Assembly (NCBI RefSeq): GCF_902459665.1 | Contig: NZ_CABPSL010000003.1 | Coordinates: 62,001 to 126,000 of the forward strand | DNA length: 64,000 bases | Direction of reading: 5' to 3' | Origin: Pandoraea cepalis | GTDB taxonomy: Bacteria > Pseudomonadota > Gammaproteobacteria > Burkholderiales > Burkholderiaceae | In this document: positions 50,935 to 63,677 of the stretch, piece by piece | Layout of the letters: each line of letters starts with the position of its first letter | How positions within the stretch are numbered: position 1 is the first letter of the stretch | Notes under the pieces: model-generated | Seen by the model: the letters and a program-made list of their open reading frames with translations, nothing else | Told to the model about the DNA's origin: nothing | The model's database searches: none | Translations under genes and position numbers: made by a program

Positions 50935-51270
50935 CTGATGTTCAACGGGTCGGGAAAGCCCTTAGAAGGTGAATCGTCTGAGGCGGTCATCGGACGATTC
51001 CGAAACTTCGTCCATGGGTCCAAAACCGAAATATTTGGCAATGCTCGTCTGCCAGAATTCTCGCCGTCGTGTCACTCACGGTTCCTTCCAACCTCTGGCC
51101 TGACGCCAGGGTGTAAGCCCCCCCGGCTGCTGCATGTTCACCGTGCTCACTGTTGCGCCCTTTTTGCGCATTCGCGTCTGCGTGCGCGTCGATCTCCGCC
51201 ATGGCGGATTCCGGCGTGCGCGTGATGTCGCGATGCCCCGTTTCGACTACAAAAAAGGGCAACATCATCC
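50935..51270. other. intergenic region before the two-partner secretion locus
   Basis: About 335 bases with no supported gene. Small open frames here overlap in shadow fashion and lack ribosome-binding sites. The promoter of the secretion locus should lie here but I cannot place it. Confidence 0.4.
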
Positions 51271-53136
51271 GTGGTACATCGTGACCGTCCGGTCTTCATC
51301 GCATTGCTGCATCGCCGCCTTGGCGCCGTAGTCCCTTACCTTCCTTACGCTCCTCGCGTCCCCCACGTCCGTTGCACACCGGCCGTCCTGCGCGCGAGCC
51401 TGCTGGCGTGTGGGCTCGCGCTTCAGTGCCCGACCGGCATCGCGCAAGGCCGCCCGTCCGCGTTGCACGACGCCGTGCGGCAAGGCGTACAGGACGAACA
51501 ACTGGAGCGCCAACGCCGGGAGGCCGACGAGCGCGAACGACGCGCCGACGCGCCCGACGTTCGCCTGCCTGCCCTCCCCGACGGCGCACTGGCCGCGCAA
51601 GACAACCTGCGGCTTCCCGCCGAATCGCCCTGCGTTGTGCTGCGCAGCGTCACGCTCACGGGCCTCGGCGGCGCCCCGCTGCCAGCGCCCTTCGCGTCTG
51701 TCGAAGCAGCGATCGCCCCGTTCGTCGGACAGTGCGCCGGCACGAACGGGGTGGCCCGGGTGGCCGCAGAGGCCACCGAAGCGATCCTGGCCGAGGGCTG
51801 GGTCACCACACGCGTGATCGTTCCCGAGCAGGATATGGCCGATGGGCATCTGACGCTTCAGGTCATCCCCGGCACCGTCTCGGCGGTGCGCTTCTCGGAT
51901 CCGGCCACACGCGGCACCTGGCGGTCGGCAGTCCCCTTGCGCGACGGTGACTTGCTCTCGCTGAGCGCGCTCGAGCAGGGACTCGAACAACTCAAGCGCC
52001 TGCCGAGCCAGGATGCCGATATTCGCATCGAGCCCGGTGACGCGCCCGGTTCGAGCGACGTGCTGATCGACATACAACGGACGCGGCCGTGGCGCCTGCT
52101 GGCCTCCGTCGACAACGGCGGTACGCGCGACACCGGGCGCCTGCAGGGGCAACTGGCGATCGGTCTCGATAATCCGCTCGGCCTGAACGACCTGCTGGAC
52201 GTCTCCGTCCAGCACGACCTGTCGACGGGCGACGACCGGTTCGGCACCCGAGGCGCGAGCGCCAGCTACTCGGTGCCTTGGGGCTACCACACCGTCTCGA
52301 TCTTCGGCAGCACGCGCGCGTACTTCCAACGCATTGCGGGTGCAAACGAATCGTTCGTGTCGAGCGGACGCAACCAAACGCTCGAGCTACGGCTGGAGCG
52401 TGTCGTTCAGCGCGACAGCGGCGGCAAGACAGCGCTTGACGCGCGGCTCGGCCGCCGATTCGGCCGGAGCTTCATCGAAGACTTCGAGATTTCCCAGCAG
52501 TATCGAAACAACACCTATCTGCAGATCGGTGCAACGCGCCGGCAATATCTCGGCACGGCGCAAGCGGACCTTGCCTTGAACTACCGGCAGGGCATGCCGT
52601 GGTTCGGCGCGCAGGACGACCTGCGCGACCCCGCCACCGGCCAGCCGACGAAGCAGACGTATCGGTACCGCATGGTCACCCTGGACGTGCAGTGGTCCGT
52701 GCCGCTCCCCTTGGGGCGTTTGCCCATCCGGTATGTCGGCACGCTCCACGGACAGACCACCGCCGACGCCTTATGGGCCGTCGACCAGATAGCGATCGGC
52801 GGCCGCTACAGCGTCCGCGGCTTCACTGGCGACCAGACCCTGAGCGCCGAGCGCGGCTTCTTCCTTCGTAACGAGTTGCACGTGCCGATCGCGGCGACTG
52901 CACACGCCGTGTATGCGGGCTTGGACTACGGCCGCGTGTTCGGCCCGAGCGCCCGCTACCTCCCCGGCACCCGGCTGGCCGGTGCGGTCATCGGCCTGCG
53001 CGGACAAATCGGCGCGTACGGCAGCCCGTGGGGCAACGCCAGCTACGACGTGTTCCTCGCCAAACCCCTCCTCCATCCCGCCAGGTTTCCCGTCAATGCC
53101 GCCGTTGCCGGCGTATCGATCGCCCTTCGCTACTGA
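51271..53136 (+). CDS. TpsB/FhaC/CdiB-family outer-membrane transporter
   Basis: A 621-residue protein of the two-partner secretion family. The start is uncertain: a GTG at 51271 is the first possible codon after an in-frame stop at 51223, and it has only a weak GGG upstream. A signal-like hydrophobic stretch (LLACGLALQCPTGIAQ) lies at about 45-60. Two POTRA domains follow (about 120-280, including WVTTRVIVPEQDMADGHLTLQVIPG), then a 16-strand barrel with GGRYSVRGFTGDQTLSAERG carrying the conserved VRGF motif of loop L6, ending in an aromatic C-terminus (ALRY). It exports the adjacent TpsA protein, whose gene starts nine bases later. Confidence 0.92.
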   Translation: MVHRDRPVFIALLHRRLGAVVPYLPYAPRVPHVRCTPAVLRASLLACGLALQCPTGIAQGRPSALHDAVRQGVQDEQLERQRREADERERRADAPDVRLPALPDGALAAQDNLRLPAESPCVVLRSVTLTGLGGAPLPAPFASVEAAIAPFVGQCAGTNGVARVAAEATEAILAEGWVTTRVIVPEQDMADGHLTLQVIPGTVSAVRFSDPATRGTWRSAVPLRDGDLLSLSALEQGLEQLKRLPSQDADIRIEPGDAPGSSDVLIDIQRTRPWRLLASVDNGGTRDTGRLQGQLAIGLDNPLGLNDLLDVSVQHDLSTGDDRFGTRGASASYSVPWGYHTVSIFGSTRAYFQRIAGANESFVSSGRNQTLELRLERVVQRDSGGKTALDARLGRRFGRSFIEDFEISQQYRNNTYLQIGATRRQYLGTAQADLALNYRQGMPWFGAQDDLRDPATGQPTKQTYRYRMVTLDVQWSVPLPLGRLPIRYVGTLHGQTTADALWAVDQIAIGGRYSVRGFTGDQTLSAERGFFLRNELHVPIAATAHAVYAGLDYGRVFGPSARYLPGTRLAGAVIGLRGQIGAYGSPWGNASYDVFLAKPLLHPARFPVNAAVAGVSIALRY

Positions 53137-53145
53137 GTCCCGACC

Positions 53146-56100
53146 ATGAACACACGTTGCTTTCACCTGATCTTCAGTCATGTCCAACGCCAGTGGGTCG
53201 CGGTCGGGGAGAACGTCCGCTGCGGACGAACACCGGGATGCGGGCGCAGCTCGCGTCGTCGCCAACCGGGTACCGCGCACGGAGTGGCGCCGCGAGCGCG
53301 CGTTCTGCGCCCGCTTGGGGCAGCGCTCCTGCCGGCGCTGCTCGCCCTCGGCTTCCCGATCACTGCGGCGTCGCAAATCGTCGCGGCTCCCGGCGCTCAT
53401 GCGCCTGATGTCGGTACGACACCGAACGGCTTGCCGCTCGTCAACATCACGGCGCCCAGCGCGGCGGGGGTGTCGCAAAACCAGTACCACCAGTTCGACG
53501 TTCCCACGCAGGGAGCGATTCTCAACAACTCGCGCACCATCGTGCAAACGCAAATCGGCGGACTCGTGCCGGGTAATCCCAACCTCGCGGGCGCGCCGGC
53601 ACGCATCATCGTCAACCAGGTGACCGGAACGCTGCCCTCGCGCCTCGCCGGCTATCTGGAAGTGGCTGGGCAGCGGGCCGAAGTCATCGTCAGCAACCCC
53701 AACGGGCTGAGCTGCGACGGCTGCGGTTTCATCAACACCGCTCGCGGGGTGCTCACGACCGGCCTGCCGGTGTTTGGCGGCAGCGGCTCGCTCGAGGCGT
53801 TTCGCGTTACCGGTGGACGCCTGCAAATTACCGGTCGGGGCCTGAACGCCAGCAACCTGACGCACGCCGCCCTCCTTGCCCGCGCCGTCGAGGTGAACGC
53901 CGCCGTTCACGCGCAACAACTGGATGTCATCGCGGGCCTGAACGACATCGACGCGGCCACGTTCGGCATCCGCCGCAGCGCCACGGCCACGAGCGGCGCG
54001 CCGCCTTTCGCGCTCGACATCTCCCGTCTGGGCGGGATGTATGCCGGGAAAATCCGGCTCATCGGCACGGAAGCGGGCGTGGGCGTGAACGTGGACGGGC
54101 ACATCACCGCCAACCAGGGTTCGCTCGTGTTGAACAGCGCCGGGCAACTTCGCATCGGCGGACGACTGCACGCACGCGAGGACCTGCGTGCGGCCGCCGC
54201 CGGTGACTTGTCGATTCGAGGCGAGACGGTGGCCGACGGCGCGCTGGCGCTGCGAAGCGCGCGCGACCTCGTCAGTTCGGGCACCCTGCGCGGAGCGCGT
54301 GACGTGACGCTCGATGCCGGCGGCACCTGGCGCCATACCGGCGCCGTGTCCGCAGGACGGCATCTGGTCGCCGATGCAGCGGCCGTCGCGTCCTCCGGCG
54401 CGATGGCCGCCGGCGCCAACGCCGACGGCACGCGCGGGGAGACAGGCAACCTGTCGCTCTCCACCGCGGGCCGGATGCAAGCCAGTGGCACCCATTCGGC
54501 CACCGGCGATATCGCCTACCTCGGCGATGCGCTCGATTTTACCGGCGCGACATCGACCACCTTGCGCGGACTGCGGATGCAAGCGCGCAGCGGCGCCGTC
54601 ACGATGACGCGCGCAACGACGCAAGTGGGGGGCGCGACGCAGATTACGGCAAAGCACGACGTAATCCACGACGGAGCAACGCTCAGGACGTCCGGTCTCG
54701 ACGTCGAGGCCTCCGGACTGAGCAATCGCGGTGGACGCATCTCGCAATGGGGCGTATCCCCGTTCCGACTCTCGCTGTCTGGCCTGCTGAGCAATCGCGA
54801 GGGGCAGATACATGCCAACGGCAGCCACTTCTCGCTGACATCCGGGCACATCGACAACACATCGGGCAAGATCGAGCACGCCGGCACCGGAGACTTCCGC
54901 TTGGCCGGCGGGCGTGTCGACAACACGTGGGGGACGTTCGCCACCAACGGCGCACTGTCCGTCGACGCGGGCACCTGGCGTAACGATTACGGCACCGTCT
55001 CCGCGAAGCGTTCCCTGACGGCCGGCATCCGTGGCCTGATGACGAACACCGGAGGGCTGATGCAATCCGGGGGCGCTTTTTCGCTGCGGGCGGACACCAT
55101 CGAGAACCGCGGTGGACGACTGCTCGCACTGGGCGGCGCCGACCTTCGTCTGCAGGCCGAGACGCGCATAGACAACGCACGACTGGGCGATACCCAAGGG
55201 GAAATTGCCGGACGTGGCGACGTCACGCTCTCGGCGGCGTCGCTGTCCAACAGCGGGACATGGACGGCGCAAGGGTCGCTCGTGGCCAATGCGGCAGGCC
55301 CCTTGCTGAACGCGGGCGGACGCATCGTCGCGCAGCATCACGTCACCCTTGCCGTGCGCGGGCTGTTCGACAACGCCAACGGCATCTTGAGCGCGGGCGA
55401 GACGTTGATCCTGCGGGCCGACACGATCCGCAACATGCGCGGGTTGATGCAGTCGAGCGCGCTTGCCGTTCACGCCAAGCAACTGGATAACGGCGCCGGG
55501 TCGATCCGACAGACTGGCACCGACACCGATCACTCGGCGTTATTCAGCATCAGCGGACGTCTGCAAAATCGCGGGGGCGAGATCCATTTCGCCGCCCGTG
55601 ACGCCGCCATCGACGCCGCCGAATTCGACAACACGGGCGGCACCGTGGCGCATGCCGGGCGCGGCGCGCTGTCCATCAAGGGGCAATCGCTCGTCAATCG
55701 CGAGGGACGTGTTGGCACGAACGGCGACTTGCTGCTGCGCATGAAGTGGATGACAAATGCGCTCGGTCGCGTGACGGCACTGCAACACTTGCGCGCGAAC
55801 GTCGACGTGGGTCTGAACAACGCTTCGGGACAACTGGCGGGGAAGTCCGTGACGTTGGACGTGGGTGAGACCCTCGATAACCGCGCGGGTTCTGTCGAAG
55901 CCAGCGATGCGCTGATGGTGAAGGCTCGGGATGTCGACAACGCGGCGGGGGCGCTGCTCAACAGTGGCCAAACGCCAACGACCGTCGCCGTTCAGGACAC
56001 GCTGACCAACACAGAAGGCGGCCGAATCGCGGCCAATGCGGACGTCACCGTCACGGCGGGCAACTTCGACAACACCGGGGGTCGGCTGCATGCGGGCAAG

Positions 56101-59100
56101 TCCCTCGCGCTGACGGTTGCCTCGGACCTGCTCAATACGGCGGGTTACCTCACCGCAGGCGAGCGCCTCGACATTGCCACCGGTGGCGGCATCGTCAACG
56201 GCGCCGGTCACGTAAGCGCGCGCGACGCCCTGCGCATCGCGGCCACCGGCAATATCGACAACGGATTGGGGGCGTTCGACGTCAGCGCGCCTGATGGCTA
56301 CCTACGCTTGACCGGGCGACAACTGGACAACGCCGGTGGCCGCATCGCCAATGCCGGCACCGGTGCCGTCGACCTCATCCTGCGCGGACGGCTACGCAAT
56401 CGCGCCGCCCCCGGGAACGCGGCGAAGTCCGTCGGCAGCATTGCCGGCAACGGCGCCGTCAACGTGTCGGCGAACGGCATCGACAACCTCGATGACGCAT
56501 GGATCGCCGCCGGCGGCGCGCTCAAGCTCACCTCGACGCGGGACATCGACAATCGCTTTGGGCGACTGCAAGCGCGTGGTCCGTTGACCGCGACAGCGAA
56601 GCAGCACATCACGAACGTGGACGGCGAGATGTATGCCGGTCAGGCGCTTTACGTCGCGGCGGGCGGCAAGCTCGACAACACGCGCGGCAGCATGGAAACC
56701 GCCGGCGATCCGTCGACCGTCGGCCATGAAACCGTCACCCTGTCGTCCGGCACGCTCGACAACACCGACGGCCGGATCGTCAACGGCACGCGCGGCGACC
56801 TGAGCATCACGGCGAACGCGATCACGAATGCGCTGTCCCGCCCTTCGGGGTCGAATCGTCCGGTCGGACTGATGGGCGGTAACGGTCGTGTATCCATCAC
56901 GACGTTTGCGCTGATGAATGGCCCGAGCGCGCTGATCAGCGCCGGCGCGGATCTGTCGCTGGCGGTACGCGACTCCCTCGGCAATGCCGGGACGCTATTC
57001 TCGGGCACCGACCTCGGCGTGAAGTGGCGGGATGCGCAACGAACACAAGCGTTCGAGAACACCGGGACGGTCCAGGCGCGTCGCGATGCGTCCCTCGCCG
57101 TGGCCGAACTGGACCACCGTGCGGGCGAAATCGCCGTCAATCAGAATCTGATCCTGCGCACTGAACGCCTGCTCGGCACCGCGCGATTACGGGCGGGCAA
57201 CGATCTGCACGTCTCGTTGCCGGGCGACTTTACCTACGGCACCGACCACGCCTGGCAAGCGAATGGCAGTCTCAAGCTCGACGTCGGCGGCTTGTTGCGC
57301 GTTCACGGGGCGCTTGGGGCCATCAAGCAACTCACGGTGAACGCCGCCCGCGTCGTCAACACGGCGCAAGGCCGCCTGCGAGGCGGGTCGGTTCTCGTGA
57401 ACGTGATGGACGACATCATCAACGACACGCGCATCGATGGCGACGAGGTCAGGCTGATCGGCGCCCGCTTTACGAACACCGGCGCCGTCATCGGCGGACG
57501 TGTCCGATTCGATGGTGCGACCTTCGTCAACACCGGCGAGCGCGCCGTGCTGGCGGCAACGCAGCAACTGGACCTCTTCGTCTCCGGCAATCTCCTCAAC
57601 GAAAACGGCGCGACGCTCTACAGCCTGGGCACCCTGCGTGCCGCCGCGGGCGAGACGCGCGATGCGCAGGGCTATCTGACGCAGCAAATGGGGAGCTTCA
57701 TCAACCGCTCCGCCGTACTCGAAGCCGGTGGCGACGTCGACATTGCGACGCGCGAGTTCGTGAACGACCGCAGCTACATCAACATTGTGCGAGGCGTCGA
57801 CGAGGGTGAGACACAAACGGTGCGCGACGTCTGGATCGCTGGCTACGTGGCGCTGCCGAACGAATCGGGCAGCCGGGCACGCTGCGCTGCCAGCACGGCA
57901 TCCGCCTGCGAAGAATTGCCGACCGAGCATACGAGCCACAGCCTGAGCGTGAACGGCGAACCGGCGATGATCGAGGAGACTTATCGGGAAACGGGCTCAG
58001 ACGGCAGAGAGGTGCAGAGAACCCGACTGATCCCGAATCCGCGCAACCAAGCCTTTACGCAGTGGCGTTGGGGGCGTGAAGCGCGCGCGGCCCTTTCGGC
58101 AGAGAAGCTCCACGTGGTGAACAGCCCCATCAGCGTCACGATCGCCAAGCGCGGGGTGACGGCGCTCGACACCGACAAGAAGACGTTCTCGCTCGAGCAC
58201 CCCATCATCGAGTTGTACAAGCGGAATTTCTTCTCGAAAGATTACGACAGCCGCAACATCACCCAACGCGCCGTTCAGCATTTCGAGTCGATCACGGACG
58301 ACGGCCAGGGAAATTGGGTCATCCAGTTCTGGCCCGACTACGAACCCGATGCGCACCTCCGGCCAACGTTCGTCGATCAGTCCCGCCACACCATTACCGG
58401 GGATTCCGACGAGGGCGTGCGGATCTTCCGCCGTGGACACGGCATCGAGGACGGCCGCGACACCAACGAATACCGGCGCCGCATCACCGTTCGCAGCGCG
58501 ACCGACGTCCTGGGCGACGTTGCCGCGCCGGGCGTCATCACGTCGCAAGGCACGATCCGACTGAACGTGGACAACGGCACCGCGTTGAATCATGCGTCGA
58601 CGATCAGCGCCAGCGGCGACCTGCAGGTTCGCGGCAACGACGCTCGCATCACGAGCCGCAGCGTGGGACTCGAGCGCGTGGAGCGCATCGCGCAATCGTC
58701 CGACCTCTATTGGCACGAAAAGAGCGGCAACAGCGATAGCTGGTTCACGACGGTCGATCTCGACGTGACGGAACGGCGCGCCATTGTCGATGGGCTGCCC
58801 AGCCTGATCACGTCGAACCAGACGACAAGCCTTCGCGGTCGCGACGTCACCATCGAGACCGGCACCGTCGACGGCACGATCATCGGCAGCCGGCAAACGG
58901 ACAGCGCGGTGGGCACGTCGGCGCGCGTTGCCGTCGACGCCGACGCGACGACGGTTGCGACCGGGGCGCCGGCCGGCGTCGATCCATTGACCGCGACGCC
59001 GGCGACGTCCGAGATCTCGGGCGCGATTCAGACACTGGATAGCGTCTCCGGCGGCATCCCCGATCTCAAGCTTCCGCGCAGCGCGCTGTTCAAGGTCGTG

Positions 59101-62100
59101 ACCGCCCCCGACCAACCGTATCTCGTCGAGACCGATTCGCGATTCACCGATTACGGCGCGTTCGTCTCCAGCAACTACCTGCTCGAGTTGCTCGGCGTCG
59201 ACCCGGCCGGTATCGAGCGGCGTATCGGGGACGGCTTCTACGAGGCGAAACTGGTGCGCGAGCAGGTGCTCACCCTGACGGGACGCGCGTCGCTGGGTAT
59301 CCAGGACGGTGGCGCCACGGCGACGGCCGACGGCGAGTTCCGCGCGCTGCTGGCCCAAGGCGCCCGCGCGGGTCGCGATCTCGAACTGCGCGTTGGCATT
59401 CGACTCACGCCTGAGCAAATGCGCGCCCTCACCGACGACATCGTCTGGCTGGTTCGCCAAACGGTGACCTTGCCGGACGGCAGCACGACGACCGTGCTGG
59501 TGCCCACGGTGTACCTGGCGCATGGCAAACGTGTCGTCATGCAACCGGGCGGCGCATTGGTCACGGGCCGGGACGTCATCGTCGAGGCAACGAACGACCT
59601 CATCAACAGCGGCCAGATCGTGGGCGACGCCAGCACTCGGGTGCAGGGGCGCGATGTCGAGAATCGCGGCGTGATCGGTGGCACGCGTGGCATGGGCAGT
59701 GTTGGCCAGGTGGAAGTCGTTGCCGAACGCGATGTGCGCAACATCGGCGGCGAAATCGCGGGCAAGCAGGTCAATGTCACCGCCGGCCGAGACGTTGTCG
59801 TCACCAGTCAGACCCATACGAGCGAGTGGGTGAACGGATCGCAGTCCGGTTCGGCAACTACGGTCGAATCGCAAGGCCGCATCGATGCACTGGATTCACT
59901 GGTGATCACGGCGGGGCGAGATCTCTGGGTCGACGGCGCGGAAATCGACGCCGGTGGCGACGCCGACCTGGCCGCCGGACGCGACATCGCGCTGGGCGCG
60001 GTGGCGTTGAACCGCGAATTCGGCGGCGGATCGAGTGATAACCACAATTACACGCAGGTCACGGATCAACTGACAGCCGCCGTCAACACGGGCGGCAACC
60101 TGACCGTCGTGGCGGGACGTGACGCGTCCACCGCAGGCACCCGCATCGACGCGGGCAAGACAGTCGTTGTTGCGGCGGCCCGCGACGTGGAGATTGGCGC
60201 TGCCGTCGGTAGCATCACGGACTCGGGTCGTGTGGACACCGACACCTACGCGGCGTCGGTGGACTCGTATGCGGAAACGGTGCGCGGCAGTCAGGTTCAG
60301 GCCGGCGGCGGGATCACCGTCGCCGCCGGGCAAGCTGCGGCAGTCGAGCGGATGCTCAATGAGCGAGGCGTCACCGCGTATGTGACGTCGGGGGACGCGA
60401 CGACCGGTGAAGTGAAGATACTCGGCTCCTATCTGAGCGGTGGTTCCGGCGATGACACGCCATCCGGAACGGCATCGACGTCGGCCAAGGCGGGCAAGTC
60501 CGACGTCACCGTCGTCGCGACGGGCGATGTGACCATCGGCGGCGTTTCGGCCCGTTACGACGACACCCGTTGGTCGCGAACCACCCAGCAGGGCCTCCTC
60601 TCCTCCACGACTGAAGAACATTTGCGCGAATCGCATGGCACGCGCACGACGGGCAGCACGTTGTCGGGCGATGGCGTCACGGTCGCGTCGGGGCGGGACG
60701 TCACGATTACCGGGTCGCAGGTGGTGGCCGATGACGACATGACGATCGGCGCGAAGCGGAACGTGACGATCACGTCCGCGGAAGACCGCAGCAACTCACT
60801 GAGCGTTACGGAGAAGCAGACCAGTGGCGTCTTTGGCAGTGGTATGGGCTTCACCATCGGCAGCCGCTCGGAGAAGGAAAAACAACGGCGCGAGCAGGTC
60901 GCGCAAACCGGGAGTGTGATCGGCTCGGTGACCGGGGATGTGACTGTTCAGGCAGGCAACGACTACCGGCAGGAAGGCAGCACGGTCGTTGCCCGCGACG
61001 GTGACGTGACAATTGCGGGCAAGCGCGTCGCCATTATCGAGAGTGAAGACAGCGAGCAGAGCGTGCATGAACGGGAAGTCGAGCAGGCAGGATTGACCGT
61101 TGCCGTCTCCAGCCCGCTGCTGGATGCCGCGGAGACCGTCGGTCAGATGGGCAAGGCGGTCGGCAAGGTCAAGGACGCGCGCATGAAGGCGCTCGGTGTC
61201 GCCGCGGGCGGACTCGCGGTGAAGAATGCTGCCGACACCGTCAAGAACCTCAAGGATGCGGCCAACGTCACTATTTCAGTCACCGTTGGCGGATCTAAGC
61301 ACGAAAGCCGCGAGACCAATGACAGCACAACGGCCAATGGCTCTAGCGTGCGTGCCGGTGGCAACGCCACTGTTGCGGCCGCCGGCGATGGCGATCAGTC
61401 GTCGTTGCTCATTCGCGGCAGCGAGATCGACGCCGGACATGACGTCAAACTCACGTCCGACGGCACGCTCGACATCCTCGCGGCCGAGGACACGTCGGAG
61501 CATCACCGCAGATCGACCGGCGTGTCGGGCGGCATCGGGCTGGGCATTTCCATGGGCGCCAACGGCATGTCGATGGGGGTGACGGCCAACGCCAGCGCCT
61601 CGCGCGGCAAGGCAGACGGCAAGGACGTTACCCAACGCAACAGCCATATCACGGCGGGCGGCGTGGCCGAGATCGTCTCTGGCGGCGACACGAACATTCG
61701 AGGCGGCACGGTAGTCGGCGAGCGGGGCATTGCCAAGTCGGCGAGCGGGTCATTGCCAATGTTGGCGGCGACTTGAACATCGAGAGCTTGCAGGACACGA
61801 GCGTCTACGCATCCAAGGATCAATCGATCAGCCGAAACGCCACGGTGGGTTTTGGAGGCGCGTCCGGGAGCATCAACGTCAGCCATCAGCAGGTCAACAG
61901 CGATTTCGCCAGCGTCACCGAGCAGTCCGGGATCAAGGCCGGGGATGGCGGCTTCGACGTCACCGTGAAGGGCAACACTGATCTGACGGGCGCCGTTATC
62001 GCCTCGACCGACAAGGCCGCTGACGAGAATAGGAACCGTCTGAAAACCGGTTCGTTGACGACCCGTGATGTGGAAAACCACGCAGAGTACGACGCCTTCG

Positions 62101-63677
62101 GCATCAGCCTGGGCGGCGGCGTCAGCGCGGGCTTCGGAGACAACGCCAAGGTCGGCACGGATCAGAAGGGGGACGCGCAGAGCGGCGCGAACGCGACACC
62201 GGGCAGCGAACTGCCGAAGACGGGGCCGGCGAGCATTAAGCCGCCGGCAGTGGTGGCCGCTGGCGATAGCGCGTCGAGCACGACGCGCAGCGGTATTAGC
62301 GCGGGCGTGATCGAGATCACCGATGAGGCCAGCCAACGCGAGCGGACCGGTCAGACGGCAGAAGAGACAGTTGCAGGTGTCAATCGCAACGTTTCCTCGG
62401 ACAGAGACGGCAGCGGCGCCCTTGCGAATAAATTCGACAAGGAGCAGATCGAAACCAGCTTCGAGATCATGCGGACGCTGCAGCGCGAGGTGGGGACGTT
62501 TGTAGAGAATCGGGCTAAGGAATACGAGGCGCTACAAGCGGCACGCAAGAGCGAGACCGACCCGACAAAGCTAGCGGAGTTGGACCGACAGCTTGTCGAC
62601 GCAGCGAAGTGGGCGCCGGGCGGACGATATCGCCAGATCGTCACCGTGATCATAGCGGCAGCCGGTGGAAACGTTACCGCTGGCACAGGCGAATTCCTGC
62701 AGCGCGCCGCAGTGAGCTATCTGCAGACGCTCGCGGTGGAGAAGGTCAAGGAGATCGCCGACGACCTCAAGAGCGAAACGGCCCGCACTGCGTTGCACGG
62801 GATTGTTGGCTGCGCCGGCGCGGCTGCGGTCGGCAGCAACTGTGGCGCTGGGGCAATGGGCGGGGCGGCGAGTGTGGTTCTCGGCAATTTGCTTAACGCC
62901 GTCGCGGATACCAGCAATGACGGGCTCTCGCAGCCAGAGAAGGAAGCTCGCATGAACCTGATTGAATCGCTCGTCGCCGGGATCACGGCCGGAACGGGTG
63001 GGAATGCCACCGCAGCGAGCATCGCGTCACGGCTAGAGCTGGAGAACAATCAGTTCGAGCTTCCGCAGGGGATCGTAAGGGCCGGAGCTGCCTCGACGTC
63101 CTTGGGCGAATTCATGGCGAAGAACGGCGCATCCGCTGAAGAAATTCAGCAAGCTCAGACAGACTTGCTCCGCGGACTGGGGACGGATGCGGCCCAGCCG
63201 GCAACGGAGTTGTTGAAAAGCTGGGCGATTCTTATAGCCACCGGAGGGGCAGTAGGTACCGGACCCTCAATCGGTCTGGTCAGCGTTACGACAGGAGGAA
63301 TCGTCAGCGGCGGGGTGAATGTTGCTGTTCAGGCAGCAACAAATGAGGGCGGAGAGATCAATTATGTCGACGCACTCTCAGCCATCGTCACCGGAGCATT
63401 GAGCCAAGGGAAAACTCTACCTGCGACGGCCACCATAGCAATCAGCGGAGCCGCGACCGGCGCCTATCTCCAAGGGGAGGACACCACCAGCGCAATTCTC
63501 GGCGCTGGTGCGGGCGCGCTAGTCGGAGGCACGGTTGGGAACGCGGCGTCCCGAGAGGCTGGAGCACTAATACCGAACAAGAGCATTTCGGATATTTTCG
63601 GCGCAGCAATCGGCGCATTTTTAGGCGAAACAACCGTCAATGCAACAAAAAATAAATTAAAGGAAAAAAATCAATGA
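53146..63677 (+). pseudogene. TpsA/CdiA-like filamentous haemagglutinin exoprotein, split by a 23-bp duplication
   Basis: The first frame (53146-61776, 2876 residues) has an extended signal peptide (MNTRCFHLIFSHVQRQWVAV, hydrophobic core near 57-75). The TPS secretion domain carries NPNL (144-147) and NPNGL (184-188). Long beta-helical repeats follow, with haemagglutinin motifs such as AGRDV and DNTGG. It then frameshifts at a tandem duplication (61714-61759) and stops at 61776 after about 15 foreign residues. Dropping one copy restores VVGERVIANVGGDLNIESLQD and joins the second frame to 63677, for about 3500 residues in total. The second frame has no proper start of its own (TTG at 61773). 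It contains a LENN motif (63039-63050) followed by about 208 residues rich in Gly/Ala and hydrophobic segments. This is CdiA architecture. Confidence 0.88.
61714..61759. repeat. 23-bp tandem duplication inside the exoprotein gene
   Basis: Copy 1 (61714-61736) and copy 2 (61737-61759) both read GTCGGCGAGCGGG, then one differing base (G or T), then CATTGCCAA. The 23-base unit shifts the frame by two and introduces the stop at 61774-61776. Copy 2 fits the expected protein, so copy 1 is the inserted one. Confidence 0.9.

Noticed and set aside
52771-55533. 920-residue minus-strand frame opposite the secretion locus
   Set aside because: It is antisense to tpsB and tpsA, with no motif or ribosome-binding site.
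57997-59874. 625-residue minus-strand frame inside tpsA
   Set aside because: It is a shadow of the exoprotein repeats; composition is Arg/Asp/His-rich with no fold signature.
53900-61700. Regular repeats in the exoprotein gene as a CRISPR array
   Set aside because: The repeats are degenerate protein-level haemagglutinin motifs within one open frame. There are no identical short repeats with unique spacers anywhere in the window.
61773-63677. Treating the second half of the exoprotein as a separate gene
   Set aside because: Its first codon is a TTG that corresponds to the leucine of GGDLNIES. There is no ribosome-binding site, and removing one duplicated copy joins it to the upstream frame.
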